Shown here in pieces: positions 1-8,765 of a DNA stretch of 64,000 nucleotides; positions within the stretch are counted from its first letter, which is position 1; the number at the start of each line of letters is the position of its first letter. The notes under the pieces are model-generated. The model was not told the origin of the DNA. It saw only the letters and a program-made list of their open reading frames with translations, and searched no databases. The position numbers and the translations under genes were made by a program. The DNA is taken from NCBI RefSeq assembly GCF_017312485.1, contig NZ_BMBA01000002.1:492287-556286 (forward strand). The letters run 5' to 3'. This stretch comes from Clostridium zeae. Lineage in GTDB: Bacteria; Bacillota; Clostridia; Clostridiales; Clostridiaceae.

Positions 1-30
1 TTTATAACATTTTATGATGACATATTATAT

Positions 31-120
31 ATAAACTACTTCATATTAGAATTTATCCAAATAAAGATTCGTAGAAGCATCGAAATCTTTATTTGGAATG
101 TAAGGATTGAAGTAGTTTAT
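31..120. repeat. Nested inverted repeat (long hairpin/cruciform element)
   Basis: Two arms of about 40 bases mirror each other. The outermost 13 bases (31-43 and 108-120) are perfect complements, and so are the inner 13 bases (57-69 and 84-96), with a short loop at 72-80. The middle of the arms is mismatched. It lies just downstream of the hydrolase gene on the minus strand. No T-run follows on either strand, so it is not a simple terminator. It could be a MITE-like or REP-like hairpin or an mRNA 3' stabiliser. Confidence 0.7.
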
Positions 121-148
121 TTGCTTAAGCGGAATAGATATCCCAGTT

Positions 149-886
149 CTATTTAATACTTTTCAACATATTAACAGTAGCTTCGGCTGCTATAGCTTGT
201 TGCATATTGCTATCTATAATAGCTTCCCCATCTCCTTTTTGATGTCCATAACTTCCAAAGCCACCGTGATTACCACCATCTATCATCTTGAACACAGTAG
301 TATCAGGAAGCTCATCCTTTGAATCCTTGATCTTATCTAGGTCAGCCACTTTGTCTTCCGAGCCCCAAAGACTTATGACTTTAATATTACTTTCTTTCAA
401 GCTCTTATCACTTAATGGATATGATCCGTAAAATGCTAATCCTTTAATTCTGTCTTGGTTACTGTAAGCAAAACTTTCCGCCATTACTCCTCCTAAAGAA
501 TGTCCACCAATGGCCCAAGCATTTATATCTTTGTTGTCTTCAATTATCTGGTTAGCTGCATTGCTGTTAAAAACAGCTAATTTAAACGGCATTTTTGCTA
601 TATACACATTAAAACCTTTGTCTGCAATCTTTTGCATAAATTTTATATAAGCTTTTTCATCAACTTTTCCACCTGGATAAAATATAAATCCCACATCACT
701 TTTTTCTTTTGGCAGCAATTCTATATATTTCTCTTTATCTGTTATCGTAATAGTAGACTGTTTACTTGCCATAACCTCTATACTTTCATCAGCCTTGTAG
801 TAAGTGTTTAAATAAATCATAGCTGAAGTCAGTATTAGAACTAAAATTGTTGTTAATACTATTAATATGTTTTTCTTTTTTTTCAT
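149..886 (-). CDS. Membrane-anchored alpha/beta hydrolase
   Basis: Predicted alpha/beta-hydrolase of 245 residues that would act outside the membrane. Residues 6-27 form a single hydrophobic N-terminal segment, either a signal anchor or an uncleaved signal peptide. The nucleophile elbow GHSLGG puts the catalytic serine near residue 130. An Asp in GSEDKVAD (about 178) and a His in GGNHGGFG (about 207) complete a plausible triad. The family resembles the short dienelactone-hydrolase-like alpha/beta hydrolases found widely in Firmicutes; the substrate cannot be told. The start has AAGGAG 6 bases upstream. It stands alone, with a long hairpin element downstream and a divergent small gene upstream. 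Confidence 0.8.
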   Translation of the reverse strand: MKKKKNILIVLTTILVLILTSAMIYLNTYYKADESIEVMASKQSTITITDKEKYIELLPKEKSDVGFIFYPGGKVDEKAYIKFMQKIADKGFNVYIAKMPFKLAVFNSNAANQIIEDNKDINAWAIGGHSLGGVMAESFAYSNQDRIKGLAFYGSYPLSDKSLKESNIKVISLWGSEDKVADLDKIKDSKDELPDTTVFKMIDGGNHGGFGSYGHQKGDGEAIIDSNMQQAIAAEATVNMLKSIK

Positions 887-1007
887 ACTTGCTCCTTAAA
901 ATTTAGTCTTGATATATTTCATTATATTAGTATTATAAAATTATATAAACATCAAAATTTCATCTTCTTATTTTCTAAGTTAAATATAAATCTCAGGAGG
1001 ATTTTTT

Positions 1008-1256
1008 ATGTATACAATAATGGCTATAAAGCTATCTCCACGTACTAAGATAGCTCCAACAGTACAAGAAATCTTAACTAAATACGGGTGTATAATCAAA
1101 GTAAGGCTAGGTCTCCATGAAGCTTCAACAGATGCCTGCTCTACTACTGGATTAATACTTCTAGAATTACTAAGTGATGAAAAAGAACAAATATTAAAAC
1201 TTTCAGAAGAACTAAATTCATTGGAATATGTTACTGCAAAGCTTTTAGAATTATAA
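1008..1256 (+). CDS. Small ACT/ferredoxin-fold protein, TM1266-like
   Basis: Protein of 82 residues preceded by a strong AGGAGG. The pattern (short beta strand, helix, the motif RLGLHE followed by an acidic/cysteine stretch, GLILLEL, helix, final strand) resembles small clostridial proteins annotated as putative iron-only hydrogenase system regulators (TM1266 family, ferredoxin-like fold related to the NikR C-terminal domain). I see no DNA-binding segment. The gene is monocistronic, with its own terminator. Function is inferred only from family resemblance; a metal or small-ligand binding role is possible. Confidence 0.55.
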   Translation: MYTIMAIKLSPRTKIAPTVQEILTKYGCIIKVRLGLHEASTDACSTTGLILLELLSDEKEQILKLSEELNSLEYVTAKLLEL

Positions 1257-1276
1257 TCTAAAAATAACTAATGAAC

Positions 1277-1311
1277 AAAAACCTCACTGAACTTTATTCA
1301 GTGAGGTTTTT
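1277..1311 (+). terminator. Rho-independent terminator
   Basis: Perfect 10-bp stem ACCTCACTGA / TCAGTGAGGT with a 7-base loop, flanked by A and T runs, 20 bases after the stop of the small gene at 1008-1256. The flanking A-run means it can also work for the minus strand. Confidence 0.9.
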
Positions 1312-1401
1312 GCGTATAATTGTCCACATATTTATCTAAAGTATAATTTACTAAAAAATAAAAAGTTTTTAGCCCTTTTCATATGAATTGAAATTTATGT
1401 T

Positions 1402-2799
1402 TTAACCTGGTAATAAAACAAATCTTACTATAAATAAAACTGCAAATACATATAAAATTGGGTGAACTTCTTTATGTCTTCCGTTTAAAACTTTCATCAA
1501 TGGGTAGAATATTAATCCTACTGCTATTCCATTTGCTATACTGTATGTAAATGGCATCATTGCAATTGTAAAAAATACTGGAACAGCTTCTGTAAAATCA
1601 CTAAAATCAATCTCTTTTACTGAGCTAAGCATTAATACTCCAACTATTATAAGCGCTGGTGAGGTTGCACTTGATGGTATAATTCCAACTACTCCACTAA
1701 AAAACATTGAAACTATAAAAAGTACCCCTGGAACAATATTCGCCAGCCCAGTTCTAGCACCTTCAGATATTCCAGATGCTGATTCAACTACTGTTGCAAT
1801 TGTTGTAGTTCCAAGTAAACCTCCGATAGTTGTTGCAATCGCATCACTTTCAAGAGCTTTTCTAAGATTTTTCACATTTCCTTCTTTATCAACCATCCCT
1901 GCTCTACCAGCAGTACCAACCAAAGTACCAATAGAATCGAATAAATCAACTAAACTTAAAGTTATAACTACCATAGCTATACTTAAGAAGGCTCCCACTA
2001 CACCTGATCCATTATGTGATAATAAACCTTTAAAATCCAATGCAAAGAATGTAGCTCCAATAGTAGGCATTGAGAAAATTTTTGTACTAGTATCAATAGT
2101 TGTAACTCCCATAGGTATACCTATTAAAGTTGTAGCCACGATACCTATTAATATTGCCCCTTTAACTTTTCTAGCCATAAGTACGGCAATTATTAAAACT
2201 CCTATAATAGTTAATATAGTAGCTTTATTTGTAAAATCACCAAAAGCCATTAAAGTTGCTGGATTAGCTACTATAACTCCCCCACTTTTAAGCCCTATTA
2301 ATGATATAAAAAGTCCTATTCCTGCTGTTATTGCAAGTTTTATATTTTCAGGAAGTGCCATTACTATCTTCTCTCTTATAGAAGTTACAGTAATTAGAAT
2401 AAATATTAATCCTGATATAAATACGGCTGCAAGTCCTTGCTGCCAAGTATAGCCTAAATTTAAGCAAACATTAAAAGAAAAGAAGGATACAAGTCCAAGC
2501 CCTGGCGCTAATATAAATGGCAAGTTAGCACGAAATGCCATTATAAGAGTTCCTATTGCAGCTGCTAAGCATGTAGACGCAAAAGCTGATGCTACAATAG
2601 GATCATTTGAAATAAGAAGTTTAGCTGCAGCATCACCTTTTAAACCTGCTAAGTTCATTCCGCTCATTTTTAAGATATTTGGAATAACCAAAAGTGCATA
2701 AGCAACAGTAATAAAAGATGTTAATCCTCCAAGCAGTTCTGTTTTGACATTTGTGTCATTTTCTTTTAATTTAAACAGCTTCTCCAATAAATTGTTCAT
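1402..2799 (-). CDS. NCS2/AzgA-family purine permease
   Basis: Polytopic inner-membrane protein of 465 residues with about 12-14 hydrophobic segments. It takes up purine bases (guanine, hypoxanthine or adenine) by proton symport. Family features are the N-terminal LKENDTNVKTELLGGLTSF and the central conserved SLVDLFDSIGTLVGTAGRAG, as in PbuG/AzgA-type NCS2 transporters, and the length is normal. The decisive context is a guanine-class purine riboswitch with a terminator directly upstream (2863-2987), which makes guanine or hypoxanthine the likely cargo. The RBS GGGAG lies 10 bases before the ATG. It is monocistronic. Confidence 0.93.
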   Translation of the reverse strand: MNNLLEKLFKLKENDTNVKTELLGGLTSFITVAYALLVIPNILKMSGMNLAGLKGDAAAKLLISNDPIVASAFASTCLAAAIGTLIMAFRANLPFILAPGLGLVSFFSFNVCLNLGYTWQQGLAAVFISGLIFILITVTSIREKIVMALPENIKLAITAGIGLFISLIGLKSGGVIVANPATLMAFGDFTNKATILTIIGVLIIAVLMARKVKGAILIGIVATTLIGIPMGVTTIDTSTKIFSMPTIGATFFALDFKGLLSHNGSGVVGAFLSIAMVVITLSLVDLFDSIGTLVGTAGRAGMVDKEGNVKNLRKALESDAIATTIGGLLGTTTIATVVESASGISEGARTGLANIVPGVLFIVSMFFSGVVGIIPSSATSPALIIVGVLMLSSVKEIDFSDFTEAVPVFFTIAMMPFTYSIANGIAVGLIFYPLMKVLNGRHKEVHPILYVFAVLFIVRFVLLPG

Positions 2800-2862
2800 A
2801 TTAAGTTTTCTCCCTTCAAAATAAAAAGTCGCTGAAGTGACCTTAAAAAAGCCGCCGAAGCG

Positions 2863-2987
2863 AAAAAATGCCGTTATTCGAGTAAATCAAATAACGGCAT
2901 GTACCATTTGATTTACCCATAGTGAGAAATTTTACGGATTTCTCGTAGAAACATCTGAACCTTATTATCAGAAATATATGGATAAAA
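2863..2987 (-). promoter_or_regulatory. Guanine-class purine riboswitch with terminator
   Basis: Read on the minus strand, 2987 to 2912 is a purine aptamer. P1 pairs TTTTATCCATA with TATGGGTAAA, the J2/3 segment is TTTCTACG, and the P3 loop is CCGTAAA. The J3/1 segment ACTATGGG carries the specificity base C (the C74 equivalent), so guanine or hypoxanthine is expected rather than adenine. The 3' half of P1 runs into GTAAATCAAAT, which can pair with ATTTGATTTAC to form an antiterminator. The competing terminator has an 11-bp stem (2868-2878 with 2890-2900) followed by six T. Ligand binding should therefore switch the permease off. Confidence 0.95.
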
Positions 2988-3017
2988 TTATTTTTATATA
3001 TTTTTTGTACAAGTGCT

Positions 3018-3046
3018 ATAATATCACCCCTCAGAAACATTTTCAA
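3018..3046 (-). promoter_or_regulatory. Promoter of the purine permease transcript
   Basis: On the minus strand, TTGAAA (3041-3046) and TATTAT (3018-3023) are 17 bases apart. They are placed so that transcription would begin about 25 bases before the riboswitch aptamer. Confidence 0.7.
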
Positions 3047-3096
3047 CAAAAAAATCATATTTTCGACAATATATATTAGTTGAATTAAACCTAAAA

Positions 3097-3204
3097 AACA
3101 GTTATATTTATAGAGGTAAAACTATACTGTTCCAACTTAATTATTAATTTCTACATATCTGCAAATTTTTAAGTACACGATTTCAGAGTAAGTATAAATT
3201 AAGT
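3097..3204 (+). repeat. Intergenic repeat, family 1, copy 1
   Basis: This stretch resembles 15433-15525 (minus strand). Shared blocks are AACAGTT, TTTATAGAG, TATTAATTT(C/G)TACAT and the 15-mer AAGTATAAATTAAGT. The last two blocks lie 48 and 49 bases apart (start to start) in the two copies. It ends 36 bases before the GtrA start codon. It is non-coding. It may be a shared leader or promoter element, or a short dispersed repeat. Confidence 0.5.
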
Positions 3205-3239
3205 TTTTGTAGGGGAACCTCATACTAGGAGTGTGCATT

Positions 3240-3668
3240 ATGAACAAAAATTCTAAATTAAGAGCTATAATACAATTTATAACTTATTCAATGGTTGGTG
3301 CAAGTAATGTAATAATTGATCTTATCGTTTTAAATATATTATGGGCAGTTACTGGACTGACAGTAGGCAGAATAAATTTTTTATTTAAGCTAATTTCATT
3401 TTGCATATATTCAACTAGTGGTTATTTATTAAACAAGAAGTTTACATTTAAAAGTGAGGCTAAATCCTCTTCTTATTTTGGTTATGTAAGTCTGCTAGGA
3501 ATATTATCTTTCTTAGACGCTATAATAATAGTTAACCTTACAAGACATAATATCTTTCATTTACATAATAGATATTTTTGGGCCAACATATCAGCTTTCT
3601 TAGCTGCTATGCTTACAGGAATTTTAGGCTTTATAATAAATAAATTCGTTATTTTCAATAAAGATTAA
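3240..3668 (+). CDS. GtrA-like membrane protein
   Basis: Protein of 142 residues with four transmembrane segments and the GtrA signature: an N-terminal QFITYSMVGASNVIIDL, a central GYLLNKKFTFKS and a C-terminal GFIINKFVIFNKD. Family members are thought to help move lipid-linked sugars across the membrane for cell-wall or surface-polysaccharide glycosylation. I chose the ATG at 3240, nine bases after TAGGAG, over an in-frame GTG at 3231 that touches the RBS. No glycosyltransferase partner is adjacent. It converges on the amylase gene, with a shared terminator between them. Confidence 0.85.
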   Translation: MNKNSKLRAIIQFITYSMVGASNVIIDLIVLNILWAVTGLTVGRINFLFKLISFCIYSTSGYLLNKKFTFKSEAKSSSYFGYVSLLGILSFLDAIIIVNLTRHNIFHLHNRYFWANISAFLAAMLTGILGFIINKFVIFNKD

Positions 3669-3691
3669 AGGTGAACATTAATGTTCACCTT
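3668..3691. terminator. Bidirectional terminator, perfect 24-base palindrome
   Basis: AAGGTGAACATT joined to its exact complement, starting on the last base of the gtrA stop codon and followed by a T-rich tract. It lies between two convergent genes and probably ends both transcripts. Confidence 0.8.
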
Positions 3692-3697
3692 CTTTTA

Positions 3698-5215
3698 TTA
3701 TTTCTTCAATATTAGAATTTCTCCTGCTTTGATGTTTATATTTCCATCACTCTTAATTTTTTTATTATCCTTATTATCAAGTAAAACCTCGTATTTTCCT
3801 TTCTCTAAAGGAATCTTACAGTCAGCAGAAGTACTATTTACGATTACAAATATACTATCTTTTTCATATGTTCTCTTCATATTTAATATTCCACTGTCAT
3901 TTGTTTCAACCTTATCTACATCCCCTAGTCTAAGTGCTTTATAATTATTTCTTAATTCTAAAAGCTTTTTATAAAAATTATATATAGAATCCTTATCTGC
4001 TTTTTGTACATTAAGAGCTACCTTATCAATATCATTTGTGCTTTCCATCCATTTTGTATTTTTACTACTATCTTTGTTGTCCCAAATAAATGGCTCCCTT
4101 ATATTTTCATCTGGTTTTGATCCACTCATTCCAACTTCTTCTCCATAATATATATAAGGTGTTCCTGGCAATGTAAGATATATAGCTGCTGCCATTTTCA
4201 TCTTCTCAGAATCTCCAAGGTTATCCATAACTCTATTCTGATCATGATTACTTAAAAAAGGTGCAGGAACAAAGTTCTTATTTTTTTCTTTTAGAGTATC
4301 ATAGTTATCCTTAATTTCAGTTGGCAAATCTTCTATGCTTTGACCACTAACACCTTTTGTAATTGAATCAGCAAGAGGAAAGTCGAAGATACTATCTAAA
4401 GATTCCTGATAAGGTGCCATAGCAAAAAGATTGTCCCAAACTTCTCCGGTTAATACAAAGTTTTTATTTATACTCTTACAATATTCATTGTATTCTTTCC
4501 ACCACTGTAGATTTTTATCTTGGTCATCATATATCCATTTTGCTGCATCTAACCTAAAGCCATCTACTCCTAGGTCTTCGTAGTATTTAGCTACATTTTT
4601 CATCTCCTGCCTTACTTCTTTGTTATCATAATTTAAATCAGGCATACCTTCCCAGAATATAGAATAGTAATAGTCATTAAGTGTAGTATTTTTCGTCCAT
4701 GGTTTTGTTCCCATTTTTGAGATTTCATTTTCTACATTAGAATCTGTACTCCATATATAATAATCTCTATACTTACTATTCTTATCAGCCTTAGCTTCCT
4801 TAAACCAAGTATTTTCAGTAGATGTATGGTTAATTACCATATCCATTAATATCTTTATATCTCTTTTATGGGCTTCTGCCAAAAGAGTCTTCAGATCTTC
4901 CATTGTTCCATACTGGGGATTTATTTTGTAATAGTCAGTTACATCATAACCATGATAAGAAGGTGAATCATTTATCGGCATCAGCCATATTCCATTGACT
5001 CCCAAATCCTTAAGATAGTCCAATTTTTCTGTTACTCCTTTAAGATCACCTATGCCATCTCCATTACTGTCGTTAAAGGATCTTACAAAAATTTCATAGA
5101 AAGCTCTTCCATCATAATTCTGCTGATCCTTTTGCGCAACCGTTTGCTTTGAACACCCAAAAAATAAAGAGACTATTAAAATGAGTACTGTAAAACTACT
5201 TATTTTTTTTCTCAT
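3698..5215 (-). CDS. Extracellular alpha-amylase lipoprotein (GH13)
   Basis: Glycoside hydrolase 13 enzyme of 505 residues, expected to cut starch or maltodextrins outside the cell. The N-terminus is a lipoprotein signal (MRKKISSF, hydrophobic core, LFFGC lipobox). GH13 regions follow in order: DMVINHTS (region I), DGFRLDAAKW with the nucleophile Asp, VLTGEVW with the acid/base Glu, and FLSNHDQNR with the third carboxylate. A beta-sandwich C domain ends the protein. The start at 5215 has AGGGAG 7 bases upstream; the longer reading frame to 5269 lacks an RBS and would bury the signal peptide. It follows two cytoplasmic alpha-glucosidases, suggesting a pathway that cuts outside, imports, then cleaves to glucose. 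No transporter is in the window. Confidence 0.92.
   Translation of the reverse strand: MRKKISSFTVLILIVSLFFGCSKQTVAQKDQQNYDGRAFYEIFVRSFNDSNGDGIGDLKGVTEKLDYLKDLGVNGIWLMPINDSPSYHGYDVTDYYKINPQYGTMEDLKTLLAEAHKRDIKILMDMVINHTSTENTWFKEAKADKNSKYRDYYIWSTDSNVENEISKMGTKPWTKNTTLNDYYYSIFWEGMPDLNYDNKEVRQEMKNVAKYYEDLGVDGFRLDAAKWIYDDQDKNLQWWKEYNEYCKSINKNFVLTGEVWDNLFAMAPYQESLDSIFDFPLADSITKGVSGQSIEDLPTEIKDNYDTLKEKNKNFVPAPFLSNHDQNRVMDNLGDSEKMKMAAAIYLTLPGTPYIYYGEEVGMSGSKPDENIREPFIWDNKDSSKNTKWMESTNDIDKVALNVQKADKDSIYNFYKKLLELRNNYKALRLGDVDKVETNDSGILNMKRTYEKDSIFVIVNSTSADCKIPLEKGKYEVLLDNKDNKKIKSDGNINIKAGEILILKK
5136..5147. promoter_or_regulatory. Possible LacI/MalR-type half-palindrome inside the amylase gene
   Basis: GCAAACGGTTGC on the minus strand lies inside codons just after the lipobox and is one base from a LacI-family core GCAAACGTTTGC. 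It differs from the cre consensus at both ends. It may be an intragenic roadblock operator, or chance codon use (Lys-Gln-Thr-Val-Ala-Gln). Confidence 0.25.
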
Positions 5216-5276
5216 AGCATTTCTCCCTAATATTATTTTATTTAAAATGAGAGACAAGAATTTTATCAATTCTCAA

Positions 5277-6971
5277 TTATATCTCAGATATATAAACTCT
5301 TGCTTCGTATGGCCTTAGATTTATTATCTTTTCATTTTTTATTTGTGAATTATCTTCATTATCTTCATAGTTATTAATTTTAAGCTTAAAATTACTTTGA
5401 AGAATATCTTCTGAAAGCTTAAGCTGTGCGTCTTTGCCAAAAAAATTACATATAACTAGAATTTTTTTGTCTCCTAACGTCCTTAAATACGCATAAATTG
5501 AAGTGTTTTCTTTATCAACTTCTTCAAAATCTCCATATACTAATGTCAATTCTTTATTTCTGAGATCAATAAGTTTTTTATAAAAATTCAATATGGAATT
5601 ATAATCTTTTTCCTGCTGATCAACATTAATCTTTTTATAATTAGAGTTAACATTAATCCAAGGAATTACACTTGTAAAACCTGCATTATCTTTATCATTC
5701 CATTGCATTGGAGTTCTTGAGTTATCTCTTGAAGTAAGATTTAATCCTTTAATATAATTTTCATGGCTTACAATACCTGATAAAACAAACTCATTATAGC
5801 GGGTAAATATAGATGCATCTCTATAGTCCTCTAGCTTAAAATCATCTGCATTAGTCATGCCTATTTCATCACCATAATATATAAATGGTGTTCCCTTATG
5901 AGTTAATTGCAAAGTCGCTAACATCTTTGCAGACAATTTATGATATTTTTTATCATCTCCTAATCTTGACACAGTTCTTGTAGTATCATGATTTGAGTAA
6001 AACACTGGACACCAACCTTCTTTTTCATCCCTAGTAGCCCATCCTGTCATTTTTTCTTTTACATCTTTTATAAGATCAATATCCACTCTCTCCCATGGAT
6101 TTTCACCTTTGCCTACACTATGTAAGTCGAAATGAAAGGTAAAGTCTAACTCCTTATTATCAACTCCAGTATATACATGAGCATTCTCGTAGTTTATTCC
6201 ACCAGTCTCTCCAATAACTACATGACTTTCAGTAAATACATCTCTTTTTAGCTCTTTAAGATAATCATGAACCTCAGGAAGATTCTGCACATATGGTATG
6301 AAGTCACCATAAAGTGCTCCTTCTTTAATTTCTCCATCTGGAAAATTCATATCCTTCGCTAAATGGTTTATAGCATCCATTCTAAAACCATCTACACCTT
6401 TTTCAACCCAATACTCAAGCATAGTCTTCATATCCTGTCTTAGCTCTTTGTTTGTCCAATTTAAGTCAGGCTGTTTCTTAGAAAATATGTGCAGATAATA
6501 CTCCTCTGTATTTTCATCTAACTCCCATGCACTTCCTCCGAAGAATGAGCCCCAGTTATTAGGCAGATTGTTTCCTTTTCCTTTGCTCCAAATATAGTAA
6601 TCTCTATATTTGCTCTCTTTTGACTTTTTTGCTTCTATAAACCATGGATGTTCGTCAGAACTATGATTTATTACCATATCCATTATAAGTCTCATATTTC
6701 TTTGATGAATTCCTTTGAGTAGTTCTTCAAAATCATCTAAATTACCGAATTCAACCATTATATCTTCAAAATCGCTTATATCATATCCATTATCTTCATT
6801 TGGAGATTTATTAATCGGATTTAGATATATCATATCAACTCCTAGGGATTTAATATAATCTAACTTTTCAATTATACCTCTTAAATCGCCTACACCATCT
6901 CCATTGGAATCCTTAAAACTTCTTACATAAATCTGATATGCTACGCCTTCTTTCCACCACTTGCGTTCCAA
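5277..6971 (-). CDS. Oligo-1,6-glucosidase / alpha-glucosidase (GH13), first copy
   Basis: Cytoplasmic GH13 enzyme of 564 residues with no signal peptide. It probably hydrolyses isomaltose- or maltose-type oligosaccharides to glucose. It starts with ERKWWKEGVAYQIYVRSFKDSNGDG, typical of GH13 subfamily 31. Catalytic landmarks: DMVINHSSDEHPWF (region I), DGFRMDAINH (nucleophile), VIGETGG (acid/base) and YSNHDTTR. The start codon is TTG, six bases after AGGAGGGG; no ATG fits better. It is about half identical by eye to the next gene, so the two are ancient paralogues. It probably shares an operon with both GH13 neighbours (gap of 61 bases to the amylase start, 89 to the upstream paralogue). Confidence 0.9.
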   Translation of the reverse strand: MERKWWKEGVAYQIYVRSFKDSNGDGVGDLRGIIEKLDYIKSLGVDMIYLNPINKSPNEDNGYDISDFEDIMVEFGNLDDFEELLKGIHQRNMRLIMDMVINHSSDEHPWFIEAKKSKESKYRDYYIWSKGKGNNLPNNWGSFFGGSAWELDENTEEYYLHIFSKKQPDLNWTNKELRQDMKTMLEYWVEKGVDGFRMDAINHLAKDMNFPDGEIKEGALYGDFIPYVQNLPEVHDYLKELKRDVFTESHVVIGETGGINYENAHVYTGVDNKELDFTFHFDLHSVGKGENPWERVDIDLIKDVKEKMTGWATRDEKEGWCPVFYSNHDTTRTVSRLGDDKKYHKLSAKMLATLQLTHKGTPFIYYGDEIGMTNADDFKLEDYRDASIFTRYNEFVLSGIVSHENYIKGLNLTSRDNSRTPMQWNDKDNAGFTSVIPWINVNSNYKKINVDQQEKDYNSILNFYKKLIDLRNKELTLVYGDFEEVDKENTSIYAYLRTLGDKKILVICNFFGKDAQLKLSEDILQSNFKLKINNYEDNEDNSQIKNEKIINLRPYEARVYISEI

Positions 6972-7060
6972 AATATCCCCTCCTGAATTTTAATCAATTA
7001 ACGTAAAAGTCTAAAACTGCATAACATTATTACGATAACTTTATAAAAAGAGCATAGTAC

Positions 7061-8737
7061 TTAATCCTGTAATTCATATACAATAGCTTCATAAGGTCTA
7101 AGTTTAATTTGATCATCTTGTGGTACATTATCATAATTTGAAATCAGAATATTTCTTGTTAAGCCTCTTAATTCTTCTGGAACTAGGAATTGTACTTCCT
7201 CTTCAAAAAAGTTAAGCACTACTAAAAGCTTTTTATCTTCTAATTGCCTAGTATAACAGTATACACTTTCACTTTCTTTATAATATTCTTTGAAAATTCC
7301 ATATACTATGACATCATTTTCTTTTCTTAGTTGAATTAATTTTTTGTAATAATAAAAAATCGAATTACTATCTTTTAAAGCCTCTTCAACATTTATTTCT
7401 GTATAGTTAGGATTTACTTTAAGCCATGGAGCTCCATTAGAAAATCCACCATTTAAACTATTGCTCCACTGTATAGGAGTTCTAGCATTATCTCTTCCCA
7501 TTCTATATACACCAGCCATAAAGTCTTCCTCTTTCATAAGACTTCCTTCAACCAGTTCCTTATAAGCATTTAAAATCTCTAAATCCTTATAGTCATCAAT
7601 AGACGTATATTTAACATTTGTCATTCCAATTTCTTCACCTTGATATATATAAGGAGTTCCATGCATTGTATGAAGCATAGTAGCAAGCATCTTTGCTGAT
7701 TCCACTCTATATTCCTTATCATTACCAAATCTTGATACCATTCTAGGCTGATCATGGTTGTTTAAGAATAGTGAGTTCCATCCATCATCACTTAATTCTT
7801 CCTGCCATTTACTCATTATTGCTTTAAATTCGCCAAGAGTCCAAGGCTTTTCTTCCCACTTAGTTCTACCTTTTCCTATATCCATAAGTTCAAACTGGAA
7901 TATCATATTAAGCTCATTTCTATCCTTCCCAACATAAGCCTTTGCAAGCTCTGGTGAAACTCCTGGACATTCCCCTACAGTCATAACATCATATTTACTT
8001 AGAACTTCTTTATGCATCTCTTGCATAAATTCATGAATTCTTGGCCCATTCATAGAATATGGCGCAAAATTTCCATATAAATCACCTTCACCCTTAGGTC
8101 CATCTGGAAGTCCAGGCACCTTTGAGATAAAGTTGATTACATCCATTCTAAATCCGTCCACGCCCATCTCAAACCAATACTTCATCATGTCATAAACTTC
8201 TCTTCTAACCGCTGGATTTTCCCAGTTTAAATCAGGTTGCTTCTTTGAGAATAGATGAAGAAAATACTCTTCTGTCGTTTCATCATACTGCCAAGCACTT
8301 CCACTAAAGCATGACCCCCAGTTATTAGGAACTTCCCCATTCTTTCCTTTGCCCCAAATATAATAATCTCTATATTGATTGTCAACTGAACTTCTACTTT
8401 CTAAGAACCATTTATGCTCGTCCGAAGTGTGATTAACCACAAGATCCATTACAAGCTTTATGCCTCTTTCATGAAGGCCTATAAGTAATTCTTTAAAGTC
8501 ATCCATTGTGCCAAACTCGTCCATTATATCTCTATAATCACTTATATCATATCCCATATCGTCATTAGGGGATTTATATACAGGATTAAGCCACATTATA
8601 TTAATACCTAGTTCTTTAAGATAATCTAATTTTTCTATAACACCTCTTAAATCACCTATTCCATCTCCATTAGAGTCCTTAAAGCTCCTTGGGTAAAGTT
8701 GATAAACAACTCCTTCTTTCCACCATTTTCGTTCCAT
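7061..8737 (-). CDS. Oligo-1,6-glucosidase / alpha-glucosidase (GH13), second copy
   Basis: Cytoplasmic GH13 subfamily-31-like enzyme of 558 residues and the first gene of the starch operon. Landmarks: DLVVNHTSDEHKWF, DGFRMDVIN with the nucleophile Asp, TVGECPG with the acid/base Glu, and LNNHDQPR. Its DGFRMDVIN is the form seen in oligo-1,6-glucosidases, while the paralogue downstream has Ala for Val, which often goes with a shift in preference between alpha-1,6 and alpha-1,4 bonds; this is inference. The RBS AGAGGTGA precedes the ATG. A LacI/CcpA-type operator lies 30-50 bases upstream, so sugar repression is likely. Confidence 0.9.
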   Translation of the reverse strand: MERKWWKEGVVYQLYPRSFKDSNGDGIGDLRGVIEKLDYLKELGINIMWLNPVYKSPNDDMGYDISDYRDIMDEFGTMDDFKELLIGLHERGIKLVMDLVVNHTSDEHKWFLESRSSVDNQYRDYYIWGKGKNGEVPNNWGSCFSGSAWQYDETTEEYFLHLFSKKQPDLNWENPAVRREVYDMMKYWFEMGVDGFRMDVINFISKVPGLPDGPKGEGDLYGNFAPYSMNGPRIHEFMQEMHKEVLSKYDVMTVGECPGVSPELAKAYVGKDRNELNMIFQFELMDIGKGRTKWEEKPWTLGEFKAIMSKWQEELSDDGWNSLFLNNHDQPRMVSRFGNDKEYRVESAKMLATMLHTMHGTPYIYQGEEIGMTNVKYTSIDDYKDLEILNAYKELVEGSLMKEEDFMAGVYRMGRDNARTPIQWSNSLNGGFSNGAPWLKVNPNYTEINVEEALKDSNSIFYYYKKLIQLRKENDVIVYGIFKEYYKESESVYCYTRQLEDKKLLVVLNFFEEEVQFLVPEELRGLTRNILISNYDNVPQDDQIKLRPYEAIVYELQD

Positions 8738-8765
8738 TTATTATCACCTCTATTAAAATTTAAAA

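Noticed and set aside
2843-3058. Open reading frame of 71 codons upstream of the purine permease
   Set aside because: It overlaps the riboswitch completely, has no RBS and reads through the terminator; it is an artefact of the structured leader.
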